In this document: positions 21,158 to 29,043 of the stretch, piece by piece
How the letters are laid out: every line of letters begins with the position of its first letter
Position numbering within the stretch: the stretch's first letter is position 1
Source of the DNA: Claveliimonas intestinigallinarum
GTDB lineage: Bacteria > Bacillota > Clostridia > Lachnospirales > Lachnospiraceae
DNA: 33,221 nt
Direction of reading: 5' to 3'
NCBI GenBank assembly: GCA_019115145.1
Contig: DXED01000021.1
Location: 1-33,221 of the forward strand
The notes under the pieces: model-generated
Database searches by the model: none
What the model was told of the DNA's origin: nothing
Seen by the model: the letters and a program-made list of their open reading frames with translations, nothing else
Program-made: the position numbers and the translations under genes

Positions 21158-22471
21158 ATGAGCAGGATATGTCCGAAATGCGGAAAGGAAATGAGTGACA
21201 CAGCAAAATTTTGCAACCAGTGCGGGTACAGATTTGAAGAGAGACAGCTTTTCTGTCTCTGGTGCGGGGCAAAGGTGGAGAGCGGCGACAGGTTCTGCCC
21301 TGAGTGCGGCAGAAGCCTGAGCCAGGGCGGGCCCCGGCAGAGCACAGCGCAGCAGAACACAGGCCAGCAAAATAAAGGCCAGCAAAATACAGGCCAGCAG
21401 AGCGCGAGCCAGCAGAACGCAGGCCAGGCCGGCGGATTTACGAAGGATGAGTTTATATCCATGTCCAAGAGCGGGATGGGAAAATTCGTGGACGCCATCA
21501 ACGACATGACAGGCCAGGAGGGAAAGACGGACATCCGCCTGCGGGAGCTGGTGAGCGAGGTGTTCAGGCACCACACAGTAGAGGAGCGGGAGGAGCTCTT
21601 CATCAGCGGGACAAAAAAGACTACTCCGGCGCCGGAGAATATGACGGCAGACTGGCCCCATCCATGGCTCTTCGCCAGGATCTTCCTCATGTTCCTGGTG
21701 GTGTTCATCGGGCTTCTTGTGATGATATTGGAGTTTACCAACACCAATGCCATCCCCGGCGCTATGTTTATAGGGGCCCTCATCGTCCCCTTCTCCCTGG
21801 TGATCTTCTTCTGGGAGACCAATATCCCGAGGAACATCAGCATTTTTGACGTGGTGAGCATTTTCTTTATAGGCGGGGTTATGTCTTTGATCTTTACGCT
21901 TATACTGTACGGCTACATCTATGTAGGGGAGCTGAACTACACCGGCGCCATCCTGGTGGGGATCGTGGAGGAGATCGGCAAGATCGTTGTGGCAGGACAC
22001 TACGTGAAGAAGCGGAATACCTCCTACATTCTGAACGGACTGCTCCTGGGGGCCTGCGTGGGCGCCGGCTTTGCGGTGTTTGAGACCGCCGGCTACGCCT
22101 TTTCCTCCCTGATGTACGGAGGCGTCCAGGGCATGATCGACGTGCTGGTCCTGCGGGGAGCTCTAGCTGTAGGCGGACATACGCTGTGGGCGGCTATCTC
22201 CACGGCGGGCCTTGTCATTGCTAAGGGGGAGAGGCCCTTTGACAGGAAAATGTATCTGGATCCGAAATTCCTGAAATTCCTGCTCCTTGTGATCGTGCTC
22301 CACGCTGTCTGGGACATGCCCATCACGCTGGGACGCTCTGTCCACCTTGTGCAGTGGGTGCTCTGCGCTGTGGCGGTGATTATTGTCCTTGTGCTGCTCA
22401 GCTCCGGCCTGCGGCAGGTGTCCGCGGTGTCAGAGAGAGCCAGACGGCAGAAGAGAAATGTAAATATGTGA
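21158..22471 (+). CDS. Zinc-ribbon PrsW-family intramembrane metalloprotease
   Basis: A multi-pass membrane protein of the PrsW/CPBP-like protease group. Two cytosolic zinc ribbons come first (C5-C8/C19-C22 and C33-C36/C47-C50), then a Gln/Asn/Gly-rich linker of five 5-residue repeats (about 65-89), a helical stretch, and eight or so membrane helices from residue 171. Protease motifs are present: EE at 271-272 (VEEIGK), FAVFET with E309, GGHTLW with H341, and LHAVWD with H382 and D386. B. subtilis PrsW cuts the anti-sigma factor RsiW; no anti-sigma gene is here, so the substrate is unknown. ATG 21158 has proper spacing from CGGAGGG; ATG 21152 abuts it. It is divergent from sigK and ends at a terminator. 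Confidence 0.85.
   Translation: MSRICPKCGKEMSDTAKFCNQCGYRFEERQLFCLWCGAKVESGDRFCPECGRSLSQGGPRQSTAQQNTGQQNKGQQNTGQQSASQQNAGQAGGFTKDEFISMSKSGMGKFVDAINDMTGQEGKTDIRLRELVSEVFRHHTVEEREELFISGTKKTTPAPENMTADWPHPWLFARIFLMFLVVFIGLLVMILEFTNTNAIPGAMFIGALIVPFSLVIFFWETNIPRNISIFDVVSIFFIGGVMSLIFTLILYGYIYVGELNYTGAILVGIVEEIGKIVVAGHYVKKRNTSYILNGLLLGACVGAGFAVFETAGYAFSSLMYGGVQGMIDVLVLRGALAVGGHTLWAAISTAGLVIAKGERPFDRKMYLDPKFLKFLLLVIVLHAVWDMPITLGRSVHLVQWVLCAVAVIIVLVLLSSGLRQVSAVSERARRQKRNVNM
21350..21424 (+). repeat. Five tandem 15-base repeats inside the PrsW-like gene
   Basis: Units at 21350, 21365, 21380, 21395 and 21410, consensus CAGCARAAYRCAGGC, encode repeated Q-Q-N-x-G. In-frame, so slippage would change only linker length. 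Confidence 0.85.
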
Positions 22472-22514
22472 CAGAGGGGAAGCAAACGGTAAATAGGACA
22501 ACGGATAAAAGGAG

Positions 22515-22550
22515 CAACAGGGCCTGCTGTTATAGTGGCCCTGTTGTTTT
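22515..22550 (+). terminator. Intrinsic terminator after the PrsW-like gene
   Basis: CAACAGGGCC (22515-22524) pairs with GGCCCTGTTG (22537-22546), followed by TTTT. Confidence 0.88.
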
Positions 22551-22588
22551 GTGTTCGGAGAAATGTCAGTGCCAAGAAAAACATAACA

Positions 22589-22637
22589 ATATCAGAGAAA
22601 ATATCGACATTCGAGAAAAATATCTATATCTGAGGAA
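22589..22637 (+). repeat. Three imperfect 18-19 base repeats upstream of the comM promoter
   Basis: ATATCAGAGAAAAT, CATTCGAGAAAAAT and ATATCTGAGGAAAT follow each other with GAGAAA/GAGGAA at 22595, 22613 and 22632. They end 8 bases before the -35 box. The AT-rich, helically phased arrangement suggests an activator or repressor array; no match to a known box is claimed. The stretch 22472-22719 holds no gene apart from the terminator, these repeats and the promoter. Confidence 0.4.
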
Positions 22638-22644
22638 ATACCGG

Positions 22645-22673
22645 TTGACAAGTTAACGTAACGGGTGTATCAT
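22645..22673 (+). promoter_or_regulatory. Promoter of the sORF-comM-dprA region
   Basis: TTGACA (22645-22650), 17 bases, TATCAT (22668-22673). The spacer contains TTAACGTAAC, also seen upstream of trmR at 18411. Confidence 0.75.
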
Positions 22674-22719
22674 GAAAACATTCTAAAAACAATCGATCTA
22701 TATTCAGGAGATTTCATTT

Positions 22720-22818
22720 ATGTATTCCAGGGCAGTTCGCCCGGAGGATTTCAGAAGGAAGCAGACAAAAGAGCAAAAGCGCGATAGGAGCGCAGTGTCA
22801 GTGCGTTCTGAGCGGTAA
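22720..22818 (+). CDS. Short ORF of 32 residues in the comM leader
   Basis: ATG 22720 stands 9 bases after CAGGAG (22705-22710) and opens 32 codons ending in TAA at 22816-22818. The stop overlaps the comM ribosome site AAAGGAGG, the arrangement seen in translationally coupled genes. The peptide is strongly basic (eight Arg, four Lys), with no membrane segment. It lies within the leader of a promoter at 22645. It is unrecognised: it could be a real small protein, a leader peptide controlling comM, or chance. Confidence 0.4.
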   Translation: MYSRAVRPEDFRRKQTKEQKRDRSAVSVRSER

Positions 22819-22831
22819 AGGAGGAATGCCT

Positions 22832-24373
22832 ATGAGTCTTGGCATGGTATATTCCGCGGCCCTTCACGGCATGGAGGTGAAATTCATCCGCGTGGAGGCG
22901 GATCTGAGCAACGGCCTGCCCATGTTCCACATGGTGGGCTATCTGTCCTCAGAGGTGAAGGAGGCGGGGGAGCGGGTGCGCACGGCTATCCGCAACAGCG
23001 GTCTGGAGGTTCCGGTCAAAAAGACGGTGATCAACCTGTCGCCAGGCAGCGTGCGAAAGAGAGGGGCCTCCTTTGACCTGCCCATTGCCCTGTCCATCCT
23101 GGCATCCCAGGGACTCATCGGGCAGGAGGCGCTGGAGCAGGTGCTGGCGGTGGGTGAGCTGGGACTGGACGGCAGCATCCGGGACGTGCCAGGTGTGCTG
23201 CCCATTGTGTGGGAGGCAAGGAAGCAGGGATACAGGCTGTGTATTGTGCCGGCAGACAACGAGGCGGAGGCGGCCCTCGTGGAGGGGATTCCTGTTCTGG
23301 CAGCAGGCAGCCTTGCCCATCTTCTGGATCTGCTGTCAGGAAAAGAGCTGCCCCAGCCCAGGTCTGTGAACTCTCAAAAGGCCGGCAGCGTGGAGCCAGC
23401 CTTCGAGGGCGATTTCCAGGAGGTGAAAGGGCAGGGAGCCGTGAAGCGTGCGGCGGAGATTGCCGTGGCGGGAGGCCACAATTTCCTTATGATCGGCCCA
23501 CCAGGAAGCGGAAAGTCCATGATCGCCAGGAGAATTCCCACCATCCTGCCGCCACTTGCGATGGAGGAGGCTTTGGAGATCACAAAGATCTACAGTGTCC
23601 AGGGAATGCTGGAGAAGGAGACGCCCCTCATTCGGCGGCGGCCCTTCCGGGAAGTGCACCACACGGCCACAAAGGCGGCCCTAATCGGAGGAGGGGTGAT
23701 CCCGGCCCCGGGGGAGATTTCCCTGGCCCACAAGGGTGTCCTTTTCCTGGACGAGCTGACGGAGTTTCCACGGTCTGTCCTGGAGGTGCTGCGCCAGCCC
23801 CTGGAGGAGAAGAAAATCCGCCTGACAAGGAAGCAGGGCGTCTACGAGTTCCCGGCAGATTTCATGCTGGCGGCAGCCATGAACCCCTGCCCCTGCGGCT
23901 ACTATCCGGACCTGGACAGGTGCACCTGCACCCCTGCCGGTATCAGCCAGTATCTGGGAAAGGTCAGCCAGCCCTTCCTTGGCCGCATCGACATCTGCAT
24001 GGACACCCCTGCTGTGGATTACAGAAGCCTGCAGAGCAGCGGGCAGGAGGAGACATCGGAGAAGATACGGGAGCGGGTCTGTATGGCAAGAGAGAGACAG
24101 CTCGGGCGGTACAGAGGGGAGAAGGGAAAGACGAACGCCTCCCTCCCGGCCAGGCTGATACCCAAATACTGCTCCCTGGGAACAAAGGAGGAGAGGATCA
24201 TGGAGAGCGCCTTTGAGCAGATGGGGCTGACTGCCAGGACCTGCCACAAGGTGCTGAAGGTGGCCAGGACCATCGCGGACCTTGACGGAAAAGAGAAGAT
24301 CCAGACCAGTCATCTGGCGGAGGCCATCGGCTACCGTCTGCCGGACGCGAAATATTGGGGAAATCTGCGCTGA
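22832..24373 (+). CDS. comM: ComM/YifB family Mg-chelatase-like AAA+ ATPase
   Basis: A hexameric AAA+ protein related to Mg chelatase; ComM of Vibrio and Acinetobacter is a branch-migration helicase used in natural transformation. The 513-residue protein has an N-terminal Lon-protease-like (ChlI) domain without obvious catalytic residues, Walker A GPPGSGKS (222-229), Walker B GVLFLDELTEF, a Cys-rich loop NPCPCGYYPD...CTC, and the C-terminal Mg_chelatase_C helical domain. ATG 22832 has 7-base spacing from AAAGGAGG; ATG 22826 is only one base from it. dprA, another transformation/recombination gene, follows after 81 bases that include a perfect 10-base tandem duplication GACAGAGAGT at 24413-24432. 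Confidence 0.93.
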   Translation: MSLGMVYSAALHGMEVKFIRVEADLSNGLPMFHMVGYLSSEVKEAGERVRTAIRNSGLEVPVKKTVINLSPGSVRKRGASFDLPIALSILASQGLIGQEALEQVLAVGELGLDGSIRDVPGVLPIVWEARKQGYRLCIVPADNEAEAALVEGIPVLAAGSLAHLLDLLSGKELPQPRSVNSQKAGSVEPAFEGDFQEVKGQGAVKRAAEIAVAGGHNFLMIGPPGSGKSMIARRIPTILPPLAMEEALEITKIYSVQGMLEKETPLIRRRPFREVHHTATKAALIGGGVIPAPGEISLAHKGVLFLDELTEFPRSVLEVLRQPLEEKKIRLTRKQGVYEFPADFMLAAAMNPCPCGYYPDLDRCTCTPAGISQYLGKVSQPFLGRIDICMDTPAVDYRSLQSSGQEETSEKIRERVCMARERQLGRYRGEKGKTNASLPARLIPKYCSLGTKEERIMESAFEQMGLTARTCHKVLKVARTIADLDGKEKIQTSHLAEAIGYRLPDAKYWGNLR

Positions 24374-24454
24374 CAGCGCCCGGGATCAGGCCAGAGAAAT
24401 AAGACATAGTAGGACAGAGAGTGACAGAGAGTGTGAAAAGAGGAGGGGATGGGG

Positions 24455-25570
24455 ATGAAGTACGAGTACTGGCTTGCCTGTGTCCGCCCGCTGGCGGGAG
24501 GGAAAAAGGAGAAGCTGAGAAGCCGCGCGGGCAGCGGGGAGGCGGTATATTATATAGAAGAGAAAAGGCTGCAGGAGATGGAATTTCTGACAGAAAAGGA
24601 CAGGCAGGTGATCCTGAGCTTCCAGAAAAAGAAAGACCTGTCGACAGAATACGGCAGGCTTCTGGAAAAAGAAATCCGGCTTGTGCCCTGCCATGATCCG
24701 GCCTACCCCAGGCGGCTGAGAGAGTGCGCCGGGCACCCCTACGCCCTGTTTGTGAAGGGCCGCCTGCCTGCCGATGACAGACTCTCGGTGGCCATTGTGG
24801 GCGCCAGGCAGTGCAGCGCCTACGGGGAGAGACAGGCCCTTGCGTTTGCGGAGTATCTGGCGGGCCGGGGCGTCCAGGTCATCAGCGGTATGGCCAGGGG
24901 CGTCGACGGCGCGGCGGGAAGAGGAGCCATAAATGGGGGAGGAGACACATATGCTGTACTGGGATCCGGAGTGGATGTGTGCTACCCTGCTCAGAACAGG
25001 GGACTCTACGGGGATATTCTGAAAAAGGGCGGCATCCTGTCGGAGCAGCTTCCGGGAGCAGCCCCAAGGAGAGAGAACTTCCCCGCCAGGAACAGGATCA
25101 TCAGCGGTCTGGCAGATGCGGTTCTTGTGCTGGAGGCAAGGGAGCGCAGCGGCTCCCTCATCACAGCGGACATGGCGCTGGAGCAGGGGAGGGACGTGTA
25201 CGCCCTTCCAGGGCCCGTGGACAGTCCCCTGAGCCGGGGCTGCAATCAGCTGATCAGGCAGGGGGCAGGACTCCTTATCGGGCCGGAGGAACTGCTGGAG
25301 GAGCTGGTCAGTGAGCCCGCCTTGGCGGCTCTTCTGCCGGGCCGTATGAGTGGAAAAGGAGAATGTGAAAAATCAGACAAAAATAAAAAAGTGCTTGAAA
25401 GTGCCGAAAATATAGTGTATAGTTGCCTTGGTCTGTATCCCAGGGATATCAGCTCGCTGCTGGCGGAGACAGCTCTTGCGCCGGCGGTCCTCATGGAGAC
25501 GCTGGTAGCTCTCCAGATCAAGGGATACGTAAAGGAAATTTCAAAAGGCCATTACATCCGCGCCGAATGA
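24455..25570 (+). CDS. dprA: DNA-processing protein DprA
   Basis: Binds incoming single-stranded DNA and loads RecA during natural transformation; also present in organisms not known to be competent. The 371-residue protein has a SAM-like N-terminal region, the extended Rossmann domain (VAIVGARQCSAYG around residue 116, SGMARGVDGAAGRGAI, VLGSGVDVCYP, ENFPARNRIISGLADAVLVLEA, ERSGSLITADMALEQGRDVYALPG), and a C-terminal winged-helix-like domain (about 320-371) after an AT-rich, Lys/Asn-rich linker. ATG 24455 is 8 bases from AGGAGG; ATG 24449 is too close. topA follows after 72 bases. Confidence 0.95.
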   Translation: MKYEYWLACVRPLAGGKKEKLRSRAGSGEAVYYIEEKRLQEMEFLTEKDRQVILSFQKKKDLSTEYGRLLEKEIRLVPCHDPAYPRRLRECAGHPYALFVKGRLPADDRLSVAIVGARQCSAYGERQALAFAEYLAGRGVQVISGMARGVDGAAGRGAINGGGDTYAVLGSGVDVCYPAQNRGLYGDILKKGGILSEQLPGAAPRRENFPARNRIISGLADAVLVLEARERSGSLITADMALEQGRDVYALPGPVDSPLSRGCNQLIRQGAGLLIGPEELLEELVSEPALAALLPGRMSGKGECEKSDKNKKVLESAENIVYSCLGLYPRDISSLLAETALAPAVLMETLVALQIKGYVKEISKGHYIRAE

Positions 25571-25642
25571 CCGGACGGGGAAAGCAGATGGAAAATCGGG
25601 CGGGGAAATGGCACCAGGAAGTATTGGAGGAAGAAAATTAAA

Positions 25643-27718
25643 ATGGCTCATTATCTTGTAATCGTGGAGTCTCCGGCAAAGGTGAAGACGATCAAAAAAT
25701 TCCTTGGAAGCAACTACACAGTCATGGCTTCCAACGGACATGTGAGGGACCTGCCCAAAAGCCAGCTCGGAATTGACGTGGAGCATGACTTTGAGCCCAA
25801 ATATATCACCATACGCGGAAAGGGAGAGATCCTCGCGGCCCTCAGGAAGGAAGTCAAGAAGGCTGACAAGGTCTATCTGGCAACCGACCCGGACCGGGAG
25901 GGGGAGGCTATCTCCTGGCATCTGTGCAAGGCTCTGAAGCTGGAGGACAAGAAGACCTACCGCATCAGCTTTAACGAGATCACAAAGAACGCGGTAAAGG
26001 CGTCCATCAAGAACGCCAGGGAGATCGACATGGATCTGGTGGACGCCCAGCAGGCCCGCCGCGCCCTGGACAGGATCGTGGGGTACGAGATCAGCCCTCT
26101 TCTGTGGGCCAAGGTCAAGAGAGGCCTTAGCGCCGGCCGCGTGCAGTCCGTGGCCCTGCGCATCATCGCGGACAGGGAGGATGAGATCAATGCGTTCATA
26201 CCGGAGGAGTACTGGACGCTGGATGCCATCCTGAACGTAAAGGGGGAGAAAAAGCCCCTCCGGGCAAAATTCTACGGCACGGAAAAAGAAAAAATGACCA
26301 TCCACTCCAGGGAGGAGCTTGATAAGATCCTGAAGGATCTGGAGGGGGCCGACTACAGTGTGGAGGAAGTGAAGAAGGGGGAGCGCTTCAAGAAGGCTCC
26401 CGTGCCTTTCACCACCAGTACCATGCAGCAGGAGGCGTCCAAGGTTCTGAACTTTGCCACCCAGAAGACCATGCGGATCGCTCAGCAGCTCTACGAGGGA
26501 ATTGACATTAAGGGCAACGGAACAGTGGGTCTGATCACTTACCTGCGTACAGACTCCACCCGCGTGTCCGAGGAGGCGGAGAGCAGTGTCCGGGACTTTA
26601 TCGGAAAGAGCTACGGGGAGCAGTTTGTGGCCACCGGAACGGCAAAGCAGGCTGACAACAGGAAGATCCAGGACGCCCACGAGGCTATCCGCCCCACGGA
26701 TGTGACCAGAACCCCCGCGGCCATGAAGGAATCCCTCACAAGAGATCAGTTCCGCCTGTATCAGCTCATCTGGAAACGGTTCGTGGCAAGCCGCATGCAG
26801 CCCGCCAAATACGAGACTACCTCCGTGAAGATCGATGCCGGAGATTACCGTTTTACTGTGGCTGCCTCCAAGATTGTATTTGAGGGCTTCCGCACGGTGT
26901 ACACCGAGTCCGACGAGGAGAAGGAGGAGTCCAACGTACTGCTGAAGGGACTGGATGAAAATTCTGTCCTCACGAAGAAGGAGTTTGACACAAAACAGCA
27001 TTTCACACAGCCTCCGGCACACTACACAGAGGCGGCCCTTGTAAAGACGCTGGAGGAGCTGGGCATCGGGCGGCCAAGTACCTACGCCCCCACCATCTCC
27101 ACCATCATTGCCAGAAGGTACGTGGCAAAGGAGAACAAGAACCTGTATCTGACAGAGCTGGGGGAAGTGGTGAACAACATTATGAAGCAGTCCTTCCCGG
27201 CCATTGTGGATGTGAACTTTACCGCCAACATGGAGGGGCTCCTGGATAAGGTGGCAGAGGGAAAAGTGGAGTGGAAGTCAGTGATCGAAAACTTCTACCC
27301 TGACCTTGACCAGGCGGTGAAGACAGCGGAGAAGGAGCTGGAGACCGTGAAGATCGAGGACGAGGTCACAGACGTGATCTGCGAGGAGTGCGGTCGCAAC
27401 ATGGTCATCAAGTACGGCCCCCACGGCAAGTTCCTGGCCTGTCCCGGCTTCCCGGAGTGCCGCAACACAAAGCCCTATCTGGAGAAGATCGGCGTCAAGT
27501 GTCCCAAGTGCGGCAAGGACATTGTGATTCGCAAGACGAAGAAGGGAAGAAGGTACTACGGATGCGAGGACAATCCGGAGTGCGATTTCATGTCCTGGCA
27601 GAAGCCCTCTGAGAAGAAGTGCCCGAAATGCGGCGGCTACATGGTGGAAAAAGGCAGCAAGCTTGTCTGCATGAACGCTGAATGTGGGTATAATGAAAAC
27701 AATAGAGAAAATTCATAG
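25643..27718 (+). CDS. topA: DNA topoisomerase I (type IA)
   Basis: Relaxes negative supercoils by cutting one strand through a 5'-phosphotyrosine. The 691-residue protein starts with a Toprim domain (VIVESPAKVKTI; TDPDREGEAISWHL), followed by the gate domains with GRVQSVALR and the active-site Y300 in GLITYLRTDSTR, and three C-terminal Cys4 zinc ribbons from about residue 580 (CEECGRNM...CPGFPEC; CPKCGKDI...CEDNPEC; CPKCGGYM...CMNAEC). Length is normal for Firmicutes. The ATG follows GGAGGAAG. The dprA-topA order is conserved in Firmicutes. No terminator is visible before the codY promoter. Confidence 0.97.
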   Translation: MAHYLVIVESPAKVKTIKKFLGSNYTVMASNGHVRDLPKSQLGIDVEHDFEPKYITIRGKGEILAALRKEVKKADKVYLATDPDREGEAISWHLCKALKLEDKKTYRISFNEITKNAVKASIKNAREIDMDLVDAQQARRALDRIVGYEISPLLWAKVKRGLSAGRVQSVALRIIADREDEINAFIPEEYWTLDAILNVKGEKKPLRAKFYGTEKEKMTIHSREELDKILKDLEGADYSVEEVKKGERFKKAPVPFTTSTMQQEASKVLNFATQKTMRIAQQLYEGIDIKGNGTVGLITYLRTDSTRVSEEAESSVRDFIGKSYGEQFVATGTAKQADNRKIQDAHEAIRPTDVTRTPAAMKESLTRDQFRLYQLIWKRFVASRMQPAKYETTSVKIDAGDYRFTVAASKIVFEGFRTVYTESDEEKEESNVLLKGLDENSVLTKKEFDTKQHFTQPPAHYTEAALVKTLEELGIGRPSTYAPTISTIIARRYVAKENKNLYLTELGEVVNNIMKQSFPAIVDVNFTANMEGLLDKVAEGKVEWKSVIENFYPDLDQAVKTAEKELETVKIEDEVTDVICEECGRNMVIKYGPHGKFLACPGFPECRNTKPYLEKIGVKCPKCGKDIVIRKTKKGRRYYGCEDNPECDFMSWQKPSEKKCPKCGGYMVEKGSKLVCMNAECGYNENNRENS

Positions 27719-27743
27719 AAATTATTTATAAAAAATGCGCAAA

Positions 27744-27758
27744 AATTAACAGAAGATT
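27744..27758 (+). promoter_or_regulatory. Candidate CodY box at the codY promoter
   Basis: AATTAACAGAAGATT agrees with the CodY consensus AATTTTCWGAAAATT at 12 of 15 positions. It ends 2 bases before the proposed -35 box, where CodY binding would repress. Negative autoregulation is inferred. Confidence 0.45.
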
Positions 27759-27759
27759 G

Positions 27760-27788
27760 TTGATATTTCCAGAATTGTATGATAATAT
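27760..27788 (+). promoter_or_regulatory. Promoter of codY
   Basis: TTGATA (27760-27765), 17 bases, TAATAT (27783-27788); an overlapping TTGTTG-18-GATAAT is an alternative. The leader would be only about 20 bases. Confidence 0.55.
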
Positions 27789-27813
27789 ATTCAACAAAGG
27801 ATGGAGGTTGCGT

Positions 27814-28596
27814 ATGAGTGTACAATTATTAGATAAAACAAGAAAAATCAATAAATTACTGCACAACAACAACTCCAGCAAGGTTGTCTTTAACGATATC
27901 TGTGAGGTGTTGACGGAAATCCTGAATTCCAACGTGCTGGTCATCAGCAAGAAGGGAAAGGTCTTAGGTGTCAGCAGGTGCAGTGGTGTAGGTGTGATCA
28001 CGGAACTCATCAAGGGAGAGGTCGGATGCCATATAGACGAGATGCTCAATGAGCGTCTGCTGAACATCCTCTCCACAAAGGAAAATGTCAATCTGGAGAC
28101 CCTGGGCTTTTCCCAGGAGACAGCGAAGGGCTACCAGGCTATTGTCACGCCCATCGAGATCGCGGGAGAGAGGCTTGGAACTCTGTTTATCTACAAGCAG
28201 GGCGAGGACTACGAGATTGACGACATTATTTTAAGTGAATATGGAACGATGATCGTGGGGCTTGAGATGCTCCGGTCCGTCAATGAAGAAAACGCAGAGG
28301 AGACACGCAAAGAACATATCGTCCAGTCAGCTATCAGTACACTCTCCTTTTCTGAGCTGGAGGCCATCATCCATATTTTTGACGAGCTGGAGGGCACAGA
28401 GGGCATCCTGGTCGCCAGCAAGATCGCTGACCGCGTGGGCATCACAAGGTCCGTCATCGTAAACGCGCTGCGCAAGTTTGAGAGCGCCGGCGTCATCGAG
28501 TCCAGGTCATCCGGCATGAAGGGGACATATATCAAGGTAGTCAACGACTATGTCTTCACAGAGCTGGAAAAGATCAAGGCTGAGAGAAACAAATAA
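27814..28596 (+). CDS. codY: Global transcriptional regulator CodY
   Basis: GTP- and branched-chain-amino-acid-responsive regulator of nutrient genes, found in low-GC Gram-positives. The 260-residue protein (B. subtilis CodY is 259) has the N-terminal GAF ligand-binding domain (1-155), a linking helix, and the C-terminal winged helix-turn-helix with the highly conserved ASKIADRVGITRSVIVNALRKFESAGVIE segment split here by the recognition helix, then GMKGTYIKV. ATG 27814 is 6 bases after TGGAGG; an upstream ATG at 27757 lies inside the promoter. In Bacillus codY follows clpQY; here it follows topA, the usual clostridial arrangement. Confidence 0.96.
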   Translation: MSVQLLDKTRKINKLLHNNNSSKVVFNDICEVLTEILNSNVLVISKKGKVLGVSRCSGVGVITELIKGEVGCHIDEMLNERLLNILSTKENVNLETLGFSQETAKGYQAIVTPIEIAGERLGTLFIYKQGEDYEIDDIILSEYGTMIVGLEMLRSVNEENAEETRKEHIVQSAISTLSFSELEAIIHIFDELEGTEGILVASKIADRVGITRSVIVNALRKFESAGVIESRSSGMKGTYIKVVNDYVFTELEKIKAERNK

Positions 28597-28629
28597 TCTT
28601 TTATAAAAATAAGACGAATGATGAAGAGA

Positions 28630-28660
28630 AAGGGTATCGGGAAACTGATGCCCTTCTTTT
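28630..28660 (+). terminator. Intrinsic terminator after codY
   Basis: AAGGGTATC (28630-28638) pairs with GATGCCCTT (28647-28655) through one T-G wobble, 8-base loop, then CTTTT. Confidence 0.75.
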
Positions 28661-28676
28661 GGGAAGGAGGACGACT

Positions 28677-28976
28677 ATGTACGAGGGAAGCACTGCAGTG
28701 CTCAGGATGCTCCACGTCTACCTGGAGGGGGAGCTGATGGATGAAAGAGAATATGTCTGCAGGATCACTGCATATGACCCGGACAGAGAGTATATGTATA
28801 TGACAGTGGAGGAGGGGGAGCTGACGGACCTCTCCCTGGATGCAGAGTACGACTGCAGCATAAGGCCGGAGGAGGTGAGCTGTCAGGGCTCGGTGAAGGA
28901 GCGGTATTTCGACAGAGAGGGGAGCCGGCTCGTTTTCTCTGTGGAAAATGGATTTTATAAAAATAATATAAACTGA
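28677..28976 (+). CDS. Hypothetical 99-residue protein
   Basis: Not recognised. The strong ribosome site AAGGAGG 6 bases before ATG 28677 and normal codon use make it a real gene. It is acidic, with no signal or membrane segment, and alternates short beta-strand-like stretches (CRITAYD, YMYMTVEEGEL, YDCSI, GSVKERYFD, SRLVFSVENGFYKNNIN). This pattern suggests a small beta-barrel, perhaps PilZ-N-like, but no diagnostic motif supports that. It sits between the codY terminator and the groES promoter with no promoter of its own evident. Confidence 0.75.
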   Translation: MYEGSTAVLRMLHVYLEGELMDEREYVCRITAYDPDREYMYMTVEEGELTDLSLDAEYDCSIRPEEVSCQGSVKERYFDREGSRLVFSVENGFYKNNIN

Positions 28977-28987
28977 AATAAAGTGTG

Positions 28988-29016
28988 TTGACAAAACAAA
29001 TGGAGAGTGCTATTTT
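28988..29016 (+). promoter_or_regulatory. Sigma-A promoter of groES-groEL
   Basis: TTGACA (28988-28993), 17 bases, TATTTT (29011-29016). CIRCE lies just downstream, covering the start of the transcript. Confidence 0.82.
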
Positions 29017-29043
29017 ATTACTAGAGTTTATTAGCACTCTCCA
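29001..29043. repeat. Extra CIRCE half-site forming a 12-bp inverted repeat
   Basis: TGGAGAGTGCTA (29001-29012) is the exact reverse complement of TAGCACTCTCCA (29032-29043), the left arm of CIRCE plus its neighbours. The upstream copy carries GAGTGCTA, a right-arm CIRCE half-site, and touches the -10 box. Confidence 0.85.

Noticed and set aside
21350..21424. Tandem repeats considered as a CRISPR or VNTR array
   Set aside because: Units are contiguous 15-mers without spacers and in frame with a protein linker.
25567..25641. 24-codon frame bridging dprA and topA (ATGA overlap with dprA)
   Set aside because: No ribosome site and it merely spans the topA ribosome site; length and composition fit chance.
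27709..27723. A second CodY-like site at the topA stop codon
   Set aside because: About five mismatches to the consensus, not above background in AT-rich sequence.
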